Source: Atriophallophorus winterbourni (taxonomy: Eukaryota > Platyhelminthes > Trematoda > Plagiorchiida > Microphallidae). From it: DNA of 64,000 bases. The stretch covers positions 1-64,000 of the forward strand of contig JACCGJ010011163.1 of the NCBI GenBank assembly GCA_013407085.1, read 5' to 3'. The position numbers and the translations under genes were made by a program. The notes below the pieces were generated by a model. That model searched no databases. It saw only the letters and a program-made list of their open reading frames with translations, and was not told the DNA's origin. Position 1 is the stretch's first letter; each line of letters starts with the position of its first letter. This document shows, piece by piece, positions 34,006 through 44,754 of the stretch.

Positions 34006-34680
34006 TTACTTTTGTGCGGCTGGCTCCACGGGTGGATTAGCCGGCTTCATTGATGTCTCGGATCGCACCAGCCCACGCACGTCGATCGGAGGCGAGATCG
34101 TTGCAGATAGTGATCCAGTCTCCCACCTGCGAACTCCGTAGTCGGTACGCAGACCCAGGGTGTCTACATCCTCTTTCACAGTTGACAGCCAGGTTTTCAC
34201 TTGACCACCTTGCCGCCGACGCCAGGTTCGAACGGGTTTGGGGTCGAGGACGAGTTTTGGAAGTGCTGTGTCTGTCTTTCGGAGGACGTGGCCAAACCAT
34301 TGCAGCCTTCGCCGTTGTATGTGAGCGGAAAGTGATGATAGTCCGCTGCAACGCTCTCGTACGGCTGCGTTAGATACTCGGTCAGTATATCGGATGCCCA
34401 AGATTACCCTGAGGCACCAATGGTCGAACACTTCTAATGTGCGTACATTCTGTGACCTTAAGGGCCATGTCTCGCATCCGTAAAGCAGTACAGGGCGGAT
34501 CGCTGCTTGATAAACACGCGTCTTAGTTTTAGGCTGATCCCGGGCTTGCGTCAAAGGGTGCCCTTCAACTGCAAAAACGCATTACGAGCACGATCGACCC
34601 TTAACTTCACTTCATCTTTCGCCTGACCATTGGGCAATATACTTGAGCCGAGGTATTTAAAGACTGGAACGTATTCGATC
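34006..34680 (-). pseudogene. RTE ORF, post-RT C-terminal region
   Basis: A 182-codon frame: KTRVYQAAIRPVLLYGCETW, LEVFDHWCLRVILGIRYTDR, RRRLQWFGHVLRKTDTALPK, RRRQGGQVKTWLSTVKEDVD, and near the end DVRGLVRSETSMKPANPPVE followed by a stop close to the element end. The LLYG(C/S)E.W and R.L.W.GH..R blocks are usual for RTE after the thumb. A frame break separates it from the RT, whose frame ends in unrelated residues after 34700. Confidence 0.85.
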
Positions 34681-36141
34681 GGACAACCCTGACGCGAAGT
34701 GGCTGGATGCCTGGTGTGTCGGAATAAAAAAATGCCTTGGTCTTAGCCGCGTTTATCTCAAGACCGACTTTCGCGGCAGTGGCACTAATGCGGTCTAAAA
34801 CGCTTTGCAGCATTTCGGTATTGTCGCCCAGAACGACTATATCGTCAGCGTAGTCAAGGTCGGAAATCCATAGATCCGTTGAAATTTGCACCCCGTGATA
34901 CCCTGTTAACGCCTGGTTCAATATCCAGTCTACGACATAGTTAAACATAACCGGCGATAACGGGCAACCTTGCCTGACTCCTGTGTGCAAGTTAAATTCA
35001 CGCGATTCTTCACCGTAGACACGAACCCGTGCCCTTGTGGAGCTGTAATAGGCTCTGATTAGGTTGACGAGCTTTAATGGAACCCCATCCGATAGCATGA
35101 TGTCCCATAAACAACCACGGTCTACGGAGTCGAAGGCGGCTCGGAAGTCAATAAAGCAAGCTATCGTTTGCTGTTGATACCGTGCACGGTGCTCGAGGAT
35201 CCTGCGCAAAGTAGATATTTGATCTACGCAACCCATCCCAGGGCGAAATCCACCTTGGTTAACTCTGGTGCGCAGATTTCGTTCGGCGGAGAACCGATTA
35301 AGCAGGAGCGTTGCAAACACTTTAGCAGCGGTGTCGATTAGACTTATTCCGCGGTAATTGGAGCACACAGATTTATCTCCACGTTTCGGCAGTGGTAGAA
35401 TGAGAGACATCCCCCAGTCTGATGGGAAAACTTCCGTCTCCCAGATCGAACAAAACAGCCGATGTAGCGGAGATAATAATACGTCGGCACAGGCTTTAAT
35501 AAGTTCAACGGAAATTCCGTCTTCACCTGGCGATTTACCATTCTGCATTCGTCGTAAAACACTTGATATCTCGTATTCTGATGGTGCCTCGCAGTTGACC
35601 GGGTATTCACAGCTATTTATCGGGGATGTGAATACTGCATTGATAGATGACGGGCGGTTCAGTAGCTGACTGAAGTGCTCAACCCACCTATCTATCTTTT
35701 GATGAAGGTCAAATATCATCTGTCCTGACGAATCTCGAAGATTCGTACAAAAACCACAGCTTCCAGATGCTCTGCGAATCAGGCGAAACAGTCGTCCAAA
35801 GTCTCCTATACTTGCTGCGGCTTCCATTTCGGATGCGGTTTCCGCCCAATATAGCTGACGATCCTTGCGGCTGATCGTGTAGCAGCTCTCCTAAGGAGGC
35901 GATAATCAGATGCACCATGCATTCGGGCGTCTCTTGCCCGGGCAGAGAGCTCGATGGTGTTCTGAGAAATCCAATCTCGTCGGCGACGAGAAGCGGTGCC
36001 TAGGATTTTCAGTGCTGCAGTCTGAGTAGCGGTCTTCAGTCTGGGCCACTGTTGTTCGACTGATACATCACTCCTATCCAACCGCTCAGCGATATCGTCA
36101 ATGAGCTTCTTACGTTGGGCCGGGTTTCCTAGGGTTTCCAA
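34607..36141 (-). pseudogene. RTE reverse transcriptase with upstream linker
   Basis: The linker (36141-35806) has DVSVEQQWPRLKTATQTAA and RRRRDWISQNTIELSARARD. After a one-frame shift near 35815 the RT runs 35827-34607: MQNGKSPGEDGISVELIKAC, WGMSLILPLPKRGDKSVCSN, YRGISLIDTAAKVFATLLLN, QGGFRPGMGCVDQISTLRR, motif A ACFIDFRAAFDSVDR, motif B HTGVRQGCPLSPVMFNYVVD, motif C LDYADDIVVLGD (catalytic Asp pair present) and LEINAAKTKAFF. The ~330 RT residues are otherwise intact. It copies element RNA at the nicked target. Confidence 0.9.
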
Positions 36142-36303
36142 GTTTAAGCGCTTCCTAGGAGTTTTCCTTTAGCGGTTTAGCAGGCGAAGTCGGAGCTTTG
36201 CGCGAACAAGTGTGTGATCGGTGCCTGCTGCGTTCCCTGTTTCGGCTCCACGATAGGACCTACAGTCGAGCACCGAAGACATCCAACGTGCGCGAATTAG
36301 AAC

Positions 36304-36975
36304 TTAATCGATCTGGTTCGCCGTTCTACCATCATTCGAGTACCATGTGACCAAGTGTTTTTTAGGGTGCTGGAATTTAGTGTTACAGACGCATAGGTGA
36401 TTGTAGGCCGCAAACTCGATCAGTCGATCGCCATTCGCGCAGCGCTGCCCTAGGCAAAATTTTCCCAGGATTCGGTTTGTTGCGGAATCTGCTGATCCTG
36501 TACGAGCGTTCCAGTCACCAGCCACAACCAGTACGTCGTTTCCAGCAACTCCATCGACTACGAATTGAATTTGGTTATAAAAGTCGTCTTTTGTAGTTTG
36601 GTCGGCTGATAGGGTTGGGGCATACACCGAAACGACTGTTATATTCAAAGGGTGACCCCTCAGCCGGACCACCGCAATTCTCGGGGATACAGGCATCCAT
36701 GACATGAGTGCTTGTTTAACATGGTCGCTGAGCGCTATCGCTACTCCATGCTGACCAGATCCATCCTCGGGCCCACTATAAAAAAGCCAATAATTACGAT
36801 CGACTCCGGGGACCTTGATCGATTTGGATCCGTGTCCGGGAAGGCGGGCCTCGGAGAGACAAGCAACATCTACTTGGTAGTCCAATAAAGAGCGCATCGT
36901 GATTGCTTGACTACCAACATCTAGCAGTGTCCGTACGTTCCAGCATCCCAGATAAAATTCCTTACGGATATTTAT
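36304..36975 (-). pseudogene. RTE endonuclease domain
   Basis: Starts at about 36975 with GCWNVRTLLDVGSQAITMR, then DYQVDVACLSEARLPGHGSK (catalytic Glu), YSGPEDGSGQHGVAIALS, NITVVSVYAPT, VLVVAGDWNAR (the D.N pair), NHLCVCNTKFQ and a TWYSNDGRTANQID end. The GCWN start is the usual Asn-containing first motif. A break near 36300 follows, where the SDH part should be; the last motif is therefore probably in another frame. AP-like endonuclease nicks the target. Confidence 0.88.
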
Positions 36976-36989
36976 GGCCCCAGCTAGCT

Positions 36990-37385
36990 TACGTTTTCAC
37001 CCTAGCTACTGGGAGAGCCAAGGGCGCGTCGCGTCTCGGGAACGCCGTAGCAGAGAGCTGAGATATACGTTGAGACATCTTCATGAAGTTTCTTGGGGAT
37101 AGTGTACAAGTGATGTCCCCAGCACCACTTGGTGTTTGTTCGAGTACACCTCTCTAGCCTTTGCACAGCCAAGTGTAACCTACAAGGCAACAGGGAGTTG
37201 GCAGATAAACGTGCCGTGCGCAAGTTATCTACCTACGAGGCTTCTCTCCGGATTTTTCCTCGGGGTTTTCTCCCGAAGCCTTTCCCGTAATCGGGTGACC
37301 CACAAGGCAGTGGGGGTTCGGAGTCGGGGTTTTCCTTCCCCTAGATGAATTGCCAGTAGCTGACGAGCTCCATCTGCCCGGGAAA
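36990..37385 (-). repeat. RTE 5' UTR
   Basis: GC-rich. The minus strand of this stretch matches the plus strand at 19990-20270 and more loosely at 58840-59000: CCGGGCAGATGGAGCTCGTC, GGGGAAGGAAAACCCC, TTGTGGGTCACCCG, GCTTCGGGAGAAAACCCCGA, TTGGCTGTGCAAAGGCTAGA. It ends about 20 bp before the endonuclease start. It appears truncated at its 5' side compared with 19808. Confidence 0.75.
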
Positions 37386-37655
37386 TTCACACTAGAATCG
37401 AAGAACACAGAAAGCGTGTCCAGAGACAGCCTCGGGAATATCAATCCCTTATTCCGCCTTGGCGGAGCACGTTCTAGATACGGGCCACAGCGTCGATCTA
37501 GAAAATGTGTCAATATTGAGACGTGGTATTAAACCGTATAATGAACGCCTACATGCGGAGGCGGTCGAAATTGCCAAGGCAGGTCGACTGGCGGTCAATA
37601 AGGTGGATGGGGCAGAAATCTCCACAATCTGTCGCTCGGCACTGATGCGAAATTA
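37385..37655 (+). pseudogene. Penelope-like element, end of GIY-YIG endonuclease region
   Basis: A first frame gives KIHTRIEEHRKRVQRQPREY and SLIP-type residues, then after a one-frame shift LAEHVLDTGHSVDLENVSIL, RRGIKPYNERLHAEAVEIAK and LAVNKVDGAEISTICR with a stop at ~37655. The (T)R..EH...(15-20 aa)..(A)EH....GH.(I/V)D...V.(I/L)........R...EA..I pattern is the C-terminal tail of Penelope-like proteins after the GIY-YIG core. No RT part is present. It is joined directly to the RTE 5' end. Confidence 0.7.
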
Positions 37656-37759
37656 AATAGTTTTAATTCACCTTATACCTACTAGTTAATTAGATTTTTG
37701 TTTTTTCTTCAAAAATAGTCTTAGCCCCGTTAGTTAGGTACTTTTACGTATGTGGGCAG

Positions 37760-38045
37760 CTGTGTCAACTGACCTTGACCGTGTTCACTTGTATCAGATT
37801 GATTTGGATACACACTGTGAGGAAAATGGACCACTGATCCTGGTCATTCAGACGAGACGTGACACACTAGGCGTACTATAGGCTGTTTAGCGGTAAGGTC
37901 AAATTAGCGGTGATGGGTTGACTACTACTTAATCATGTTCCCTGTCCTGACTATCACCCTTGGTCGGACGAAGCTTCTGTGTCAGAAGTGAAACGTTACC
38001 CAAAAACTACTCTAACCGATTGCACTCAAATTTCTTTGCATTATA
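37760..38045 (+). repeat. Dispersed repeat, homologous to 42250-42505
   Basis: About 250 bp shared: TTGACC(G/A)TGTTCACTTGTAT, AGATTGAT(T/G)TGGATACACA, GCGTACTATAxGCTGTTTAG, CGGTAAGGTCAAAT, TGATGGGTTGACT, then ACGAAGC..TGTCAGAAGTG and AAACGTTACCCAAAA. The terminal block also forms the arms of the foldback at 46878-47103. It follows the Penelope fragment by ~100 bp and might be its terminal repeat, which is not proven. Confidence 0.65.
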
Positions 38046-38059
38046 GAACCTCGTTCAAG

Positions 38060-38640
38060 TTGTCAGCAGCATATAAGATATTTTTCGTTTCCGGTTCGGT
38101 AGGTCGCTGCTCGTTATTGAACATTGTGCTTTCGAACGGGAAATTCTCGCGTTCTCTCTCAAAGAATTCCATGATATCAGTGTACACATAGATAAAGCAA
38201 GGTCACTTTTATGACCAGAGCTAATTAACCACGTAGTAAAGTGGAGCATAGAATATCAACTAACACTGCTAATAAATGCCAGTTTCAATGGATTTCTGGG
38301 TATTCAAAACCACCCATGCGAAGGATTCCGTCGTACTAGCTGCTGCGAGCATTTTTGATCGTTTCACTGTCAGCATTTTCGAAGCAAAACTTTCCTTCCA
38401 TGAATCGCTGATCACCAAGTGCCTGGTTCTAGTATGTTTTTGTTTGTCAACCAAAGGATGGAGTGTAGTATGTGACTGACTGTTTCGCACTATACGTTTT
38501 GTTGTTGCAAGGCACTCTGACGAAATTCTGGGTCTACAAATACAGATATGCACCAAGCAGTTGCTAGATCTATACTGTCATGTAGATATGAGACCTCTTT
38601 AATTAATCCGAGAGATGTATGATCGTTTGAAGGCACTTCT
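38060..38640. other. No gene recognised
   Basis: A minus-strand frame (38556-38269) and a plus frame (38276-38479) overlap fully; neither is recognised. Confidence 0.35.
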
Positions 38641-38649
38641 GGGTAACGG

Positions 38650-38875
38650 GTGTGCGACTGTTCAGTGCTTCTGTACTATGCAAGCAACACCGTGCTTAAT
38701 TGATATGCCATTAGTACCGAGTTGTACGAGAGAATACACTGGAGTCTCACTGCCATTTCCACTTTCTTATATTTATCTACGGTTGGGCAATCTAATAATA
38801 TGTTATCCAACGCGCAGCTGTTGAATGTGAGGCATTTTTGCCTGGATCCAGGCTCATGATAGCATACTTCTTACA
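38650..38875 (-). repeat. Structured ~240-bp repeat, diverged full copy
   Basis: On the minus strand: GAGCCTGGATCCAGGCAAAA, a GTTGGATAACATATTATTAG middle, CAACCGTAGATAAATATAAG, GCAGTGAGACTCCAGTG and TCAATTAAGCACGGTG. The GCCTGGATCCAGGC palindrome is perfect here. Confidence 0.65.
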
Positions 38876-38879
38876 TACG

Positions 38880-39575
38880 GCTATCACAGTGCGATGATTG
38901 CCAAGTGTTTGATTAGTCTGGTATCTTTCCAAGTGGAGTGGCGAGGAAAGGTTGTTAGGATGCACGGCAATGGTAGACACAAGGAAGCGGTTGTGCTGAT
39001 ATCTCTCTAACCGTCCACAACACTTGATTGAATCGAGGTTGGGGCACCTCAGCCCAGTATGTCTGTGTTTATTCTTTTACAGATTCCGTAGTTATTTTGG
39101 CTTCGCAAATCAATTTTACACCTTTGTTGACTTGTTGACTAAACATTGAGCATTTGTATAAACACATTTGGTCGATACTGCTTTATGTAGTGATGAATCA
39201 TATGGTTTGTGATAAGACGTTAAACAGTGTGATGCCGGATCCCTCTGAATAGTCAGTGCCTGGGATGATAAAACATATGAGCTTTTTATTGGTCGCCGAC
39301 CGCTTGAATCGACAATTAGATTTCGGTGTGAATTGCTCGGCCCGACTCGATTTGAGCCGGAGGTACGACGTTTTTTGATGTATTGATTTCTTCCATTTAG
39401 ATGGAAACAATGCTATCCGTTGTTTCCAGACGAAGGAGTGTTTGACTTATGACATTGGGTTTGGGTGGGCTAAGTCTAACATCATTGGGTAATGTTGTTT
39501 TCCTTTTTCCATTCCGACCTTACTATTTCGGCCATAGCGCTGGTCAAAAACTTTATCTTCAGGGGTTTCGGTCCA
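38880..39575. other. No gene recognised
   Basis: Small frames without recognisable domains. Confidence 0.35.
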
Positions 39576-39581
39576 TCCTCT

Positions 39582-40070
39582 TTATATTTTGGCGGAAAGG
39601 GAGTCGAATAGTGTCCACAACAACTGCATTAAAAATATCAAGAGAACACGCTTGACATCATGCTCTACGGTTTCCTGAATCGATGCTCTAAAATTATTTT
39701 CTGGTACACCACGTAGAACTATACTTCGTGATACCATTTTTTCCAATGCGTTCAAGCTACCCTTCCTTTTCCACCATGGTACATCGGGATATATGCGATA
39801 GTTTGAGTCTGGATCTGTCTTGAGTCGGTACGCATTCAGGAGTACGTTCTCGATATCAGCCTCGCATTTCAGTGTGACCTTTACCAAGCGAGGTTGACCA
39901 ATATGAGCTGAAGTTGAGTGGCGAGTTACGTGTTCAATTTGCATTAGGTAGCAAAGTTGAGTCCATTTCTCGACGTCGTGTTTCTATTTGCTATCAAACA
40001 GGCTTTCTTGGGACTCGCTAACGTTCGTACATATCACGCTCAGTGCGTATGGGGAGTTCTTATTACGTAT
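39582..40070 (-). pseudogene. CR1-type LINE ORF1 fragment with a repeated module
   Basis: On the minus strand HDVEKWTQLCYLMQIEHVTR, HIGQPRLVKVTLKCEADIEN, VLLNAYRLKTDPDSNYRIYP and DVPWWKRKG form the ORF1 nucleic-acid-binding pattern (..PRL(V)KV.L....D...VL..A..LK......(I/L).PD..W..R). It is followed by SRSIVLRGVPENNFRASIQ and ETVEHDVKRVLL, which looks like the start of the same module again. An in-frame stop lies at ~39985. The class is likely; the duplication is a reading from the pattern. Confidence 0.55.
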
Positions 40071-40079
40071 CGGAAAGTC

Positions 40080-40985
40080 AGACTTGTTAAAATTTATATC
40101 ATTTTTGGCTTGACTTTGTGAGTCGGGTAAGCAGCTTTAGAGTGCACGGCTAAAGGCGACACTCTTTGACATATCGACGATTTCAATCTGATCCGACTGT
40201 GCCTTGGTGTAGTTAATATTTCCCGTGGGTCCGGTCCTCTATTCCACTTTCATAAATGCGAAGGAGTACGTGTGACTGTTTTCGGTATCTATTTTGAACC
40301 TGGATATGGTGCAGAACTCGGGTGAAACGATTTCCTAAAATTCATTATCATCGTTGGATTGGAATCCGAAACAGCGCACAAGAAATGTATGTGTGTTGGC
40401 ATTGTGCACCAGTGATCGGATATCCCGTTATGATCGTTTTAACAGACCTAATTCAGAAGCTGATTTTGAATGCCAATTTCGCTGAAGGAGGAGGAAGTAC
40501 TTACTCCCTGGTTAGGCATAAGCGATCAACAGACTTTCTCCGTTTATTTCGGTCTGGTACTAAGATTATCCGTTGCTTTCATGCTAGACACCTTGTGGCG
40601 TATTTTGGTGTAGTGACTTATTCCTACCTACCTAATCATTAGTGTAGTCAAAGTAATTTCGTTTGATATGTAAGTTTGCATTTTGTTAGGTACTATTTTC
40701 ATTCTGTCTCTACACGCTATGACCACACAACCTCGTTCGATCGATTTGTTGTTAAGACCACTGATGTGTCTTTCAAACAATCTCGTGAATGGTCATTTGA
40801 TTGACTATCGATCGAGAACACGTGACTGCATCGCTTGCGTAACTGCCTTCTGAGAAGTTCGTGGTATTGCTTATTTTGCCTCAGTGTGAATCCAATTTAC
40901 CGCTGCTTACGAACAGGACGAATGATGCTGTTGCATGTTTTTTTAACTTAAACAGTCGAGTAATTAAAAAGCTCATTTGCAGGCA
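40080..40985. other. No gene recognised
   Basis: The frame at 40322-40642 (plus) has no recognisable domain. Some of this may be more CR1 ORF1-derived DNA. Confidence 0.35.
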
Positions 40986-41004
40986 TTTCCGTCACACACC
41001 CCAG

Positions 41005-41034
41005 GACCGGTTTCGTGCTGTTTGCACTCATCAG
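41005..41034 (-). ncRNA. Hammerhead-ribozyme-like motif (best copy)
   Basis: On the minus strand: CTGATGA (41034-41028), GTGC-AAACA-GCAC (41027-41015; a perfect 4-bp stem II with 5-nt loop), GAAA (41014-41011) and CCGGTC (41010-41005). All core bases C3 U4 G5 A6 G8 A9 and G12 A13 A14 are present. ACCGGT after GAA is a self-complementary hexamer that would give a very short stem III or a dimer stem III, with C as the cleavage-site base. Flanks CCCTA and TGGGG can pair as stem I (five pairs after one C-C mismatch). Minimal hammerheads with weak stem III are known in Penelope-like elements and retrozymes. Activity is not shown. Confidence 0.6.
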
Positions 41035-41089
41035 GTAGGGACAATCAATTATGACAATCGATGTGATGAGATACTGTTGTAAATTTGTA

Positions 41090-41175
41090 TCACGCTCAGC
41101 TTGTTGATCATCTGTGGTTACTGTAAAGTATTTACTTTTTTGACCATTAAAACGTTGAATTACTTTGAATCTATC
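41090..41175 (+). repeat. CR1-type LINE 3' end
   Basis: GTGGTTACTGTAAAGTATTT, ACTTTTTTGACCATTAAAAC and GTTGAATTACTTTGAATC match the 3' ends at 28400-28460 and 43690-43735. The body of the copy is not recognisable. A short run of TTTA follows at 41187-41200. Confidence 0.6.
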
Positions 41176-41214
41176 GGTCTGTCTATTTATTTATTTATCT
41201 AACGGCAATCAGAC

Positions 41215-41851
41215 TATGCATCAATAGTTCAATAGTTCAATAGTATATTTATGGTAAAATAAGCACATAGCTTCAAATAACCACAGGATGTGTTTACAGT
41301 GGATCGAAAAAATAGGATAAAGAAAAAAACGTCAGAGTGGGGTTCGAGGGAATAAATTGGTCAGTATAATCAGTATGGGTGCGGGGAGGCCTTATAGCGG
41401 GCCACACTCGCTTTGGAGTTGCGTCATCCCGAGTTCGCTAGGCGGTAGCTTGAGAATAGGGAGGCTTCGGGGTTGTGTTAGACCTTTCCGGAATTCTTGT
41501 GGCATTTGTACGGGTAGGAGATCGACTCCAGACACGGGAAATAGTGAGTCTGAAAGAGTGGGAAACTTGGAACGCATTATAATCGGTATGAATACAGAAG
41601 AAAAAATGTCACGCAGAATAAACATACCCTTTCATATGTGTGTCCAAGCGTCGTTTAAAGGTTGAGATTGATTGGGAGTTTACAACGGTTGCCGGCAGTG
41701 CGTTCCATACTCGCGTAATTCGAAGCGTTAAAAAATTACTGCGGCAATTTAACCGGCTGATTTGGTTTGAGAGCTTGAGATTGTGTCCACGGTGATTGAC
41801 AAGAGGAGACAAGATAAACATATTCCTGCATGGATGAACATATTCCTGCAT
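41215..41851 (-). pseudogene. CR1-type LINE ORF2 C-terminus and 3' UTR
   Basis: An 80-codon frame (41851-41609): LSPLVNHRGHNLKLSNQISR, NCRSNFLTLRITRVWNALPA, SQSISTFKRRLDTHMKGYVY, stop. The 3' UTR runs to 41215, ending in three TTCAATAG-type units (CAATAGTTCAATAGTTCAAT) that make the CR1 tail. The codons are uninterrupted but only the last ~80 are present. Confidence 0.85.
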
Positions 41852-41859
41852 GGATCCTG

Positions 41860-42245
41860 CAATCGACGTCTTTTTGTTGTGTTCTTCTGCTTGCTTACCT
41901 AAAACTGACGCAGTGATAAAGTGTATTTTATCACTCGTGCGTCAAACGACTATATGCCAACAGCTCTCAATGGATACTAGAAAGCGATTTTTGCTAATCA
42001 AAAGGAGTGCCAAAGTTACTGCAAGATTGAGTTATGTTTGCGACATTAACTCGAGATAAGACCGTTGATCGACACTTCGGTATAACGCTGATGAATCAAA
42101 ACCATTTCGTCCGATGGTGCACACAACACGAGGTCATTATTGCCTGTAGATCATAATGTTCCATGCGAAGCCAATATTCCGTCCCCTATACAAGAACAGA
42201 AAAATTCAAGAATTCCTTCGTTTCTTGCCTAGCTCAATATATGGT
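41860..42245. other. No gene recognised
   Basis: There is a short frame at 41850-42059 (plus) without recognisable domain. Confidence 0.35.
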
Positions 42246-42249
42246 TGAC

Positions 42250-42505
42250 CAATCAAATACTTGACCTTGACAGTGTTCACTTGTATTAGATTGATGTGGA
42301 TACACAAATCGACCACTGATATTGGTCATGCCTACGAGACATGGCACACCGCAGGCGTACTATATGCTGTTTAGCGGTAAGGTCAAATCAATGGTGATGG
42401 GTTGACTGCTACTTAGGCATGTTCCCAGTCCTGACTTGATCTGACGAAGCGTGTCAGAAGTGAAACGTTACCCAAAACCTGGTCTAATCTATTACACTCA
42501 AATTT
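42250..42505 (+). repeat. Dispersed repeat, homologous to 37760-38045
   Basis: Second copy of the repeat described at 37760, with the same terminal GTCAGAAGTGAAACGTTACC block. Confidence 0.65.
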
Positions 42506-42654
42506 ATTTCCACACGATCGGTCCAAATCATATTCCAATCGATTTTAAACTAATAAAGGTTTGCAGAATTTGTTCTTGCTGCCTGTACTTGATGACTTCA
42601 GTGACGGTAGGAATAAAACCAACACGGGTTTGTTAATCTCTCGGATATTGATTA

Positions 42655-43735
42655 GTCTTGAGGTTTGATATAAACACGGTTGAAAAGGGTCGATATCTTG
42701 ACCACGGCTATGCAAGAATATCCATCACCAGTGGAGTCCCACAAGAATCTGTGCTAGCCCCGCTCCTCTTTCTGTTGTACATAAACGATTTACTCCCCAT
42801 ATCGTCCAAAATGGTCCTGTTCGCGGATGATATGAAAATTTTGATGCGAATCAGTTCTGTAGATGATTGTGAGAAACTGTAAATGGATTTGGACAGCGTG
42901 TCGAATTGGGCGGCCGTGAATTCATGACATTCAACATACAGAAATGTAAGATGCTCTATCTTGGCAAGAATGTTCCTTGGACATATCGATTGGGAACTGA
43001 AAACCTAGCATGGAGCTCGTTAGAAAAAGATCTTGAAGTGTGGATTAGCGGTAACCTGCAGAGCACAGTGCACTGCCAGAATATATATCGACGGGCAAAC
43101 AGATTGTTAGGTATCGTTCGAAGAATATTTGGAAGATTCTCTCTGGCAACGTTACCGAAAATAATGTGTCTACCTTCGCCCTACGATGGAGTATGCGGTA
43201 GAGATCTGTGATCCTTGGCGGCGAAAAGATATTGCTCTCTTCGATAAAATCTATCATAGAGCAACAAGTTAGTGATGGGTCTTCACAATGTTCCGTACAC
43301 CGACAGATTGCGACGTTTTGGTCTATGCGACTTTACCCTAAGTAGGATACGACGCAACATTCTTTTGACCTATTGAATGGTGGCTACTAAAGGACATCCA
43401 CTAAAACACTTACTTGATTAGTGTGACGGGAAAATGACACGCGGACATACCTTATCCCTTTACGTTCGAAGTTCCCGTGTTGATAGTCGCTGCCATTTTT
43501 TCTTTGGAATTCCCTACCCCAACACGTAGTGGACTCTCCTTGCCTGACGATTTTTAAAGAGAAATTGGACTTGCACTTGCAAACGAACATCATTCGTGAG
43601 CCTTACATTTGATATTCTTTATTGCTTTTATACTATTGTATTTTTCATGTTTTTATTCATACCGAATCCTGTGTTGTTGTAAAGTATTAACTTTTTAACC
43701 ATAAATCTGGAATCCTTCAATCCTTATAAATGAAG
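42655..43735 (+). pseudogene. CR1-type LINE ORF2 from RT to 3' end
   Basis: YARISITSGVPQESVLAPLL, FLLYINDLLPISSKM, VLFADDMKILMRIS (FADD intact), a stop at ~42880, then MTFNIQKCKMLYLGKN, TYRLGTENLAWSSLEKDL, VWISGNLQSTVHCQ, RRANRLLGIVRRIFGRFSL (to 43150), and in further frames the ATKL / TLSLYVRS C-terminal blocks. The 3' end is TATTAACTTTTTAACCATAA followed by TGGAATCCTTCAATCCTT. It is the same subfamily as 45505-46870 on the minus strand. Confidence 0.85.
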
Positions 43736-43739
43736 GAAT

Positions 43740-44750
43740 CGTGGTAAACTGTGCGACCTAATAACACACACCACAGGAGAGCTACGAAATTGAGTTTTAA
43801 GAAGCTCAGTATTGTACAACACGAAAGGGATGTTGACGAGAAAAAACAACTTTGGCTGATGCATCTGAATACAATTGGCTAGGATGTAAACAGAATTTTG
43901 ATTGCCAATCAACGGTTCAAGAATTATTGATTAAAAACGCAGAGGATTCAGTACGGGAAGTCACAAGATGCATAGTGGAAAGTTCTATAAAAATATTCTC
44001 CATATTGTCACGAACACGACTGCTGTGTACACTCAAACGTGATTTTGTCCCTTCGTTCCTTCGTCGAACCGTAACTTTGCGTTTGCCTGTTAGTTGAAGG
44101 TAGTCGCCTGCCTCAACCCATTTGCTGATCATCTTGATTTCGTCATCTTAGACCATATGTTGCATAACAAGCAACCACTAGCGGTGTTGCATAATCTTTT
44201 CTCACATACAACTTCCTTTGTTTGAAAACATTGCACGATACGTTGGAATCTTACCAATGTCAAGGTCGCAGGATGGTTTTTAGTGTGTGGTAAATACGTT
44301 TGAGAAAACCGGCCAGAGATTATCTAATAATTTTTGGCCATTTGCGCTTAAAAAGATATCAATACTCGCGGCAAAAAATCAGCCAATCTAGCATCGGGAT
44401 AATTGCAAACGATCAAATCTTGACCTGTAGAACCAAAACGAAATAACCTACGATCGTTTAAGGCCTGCTGCGCGATATCATATCCTACTGGCTTCTAAAG
44501 AATGTCTAGTCAGCACATTTTTCTCTATTCTTGTCGACAAGATTCCCATAGGTTTTTCTCTGGTCGTATCCGTACGAAAGCTGTTGGCGATACGGGTTCA
44601 CCGATTTAACAGGATGAACATTTTATTTATAAATTTTACCTCAAAAACGCAAACATGTCGTGATTTAAAATCGCGCGCTAGTGCGTAGCTGTTGACGCTG
44701 CAAACAATAAATTGTAAGGGCCAGATGTGATTAGGTCACATCAATCGAGT
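43740..44750. other. About 1 kb with no supported gene
   Basis: The opposite frames at 43852-44097 and 44132-43917 overlap and neither is recognised. Confidence 0.35.
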
Positions 44751-44754
44751 TCAA

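Larger units (their letters stand above)
34003..37385 (-). mobile_element. Nearly complete RTE-clade LINE
   Basis: One minus-strand element with 5' UTR (37385-~36990), endonuclease (36970-36304), linker (36141-35806), RT (35827-34607), C-terminal region (34554-34006) and a 3' end of CGCACAAAAGTAAAGTAAGT type at 34003-34020. Total about 3.4 kb, normal for RTE. The coding part is one ORF in active relatives; here it has breaks near 36300, 35815, 34680 and 34560. It abuts a diverged structured repeat on the left and a Penelope fragment on the right. No target-site duplication could be fixed. Confidence 0.85.

Noticed and set aside
34037..34373. Overlapping plus and minus frames of ~105 codons
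   Set aside because: Both are shadows of the RTE C-terminal region in its true frame (34554-34006).
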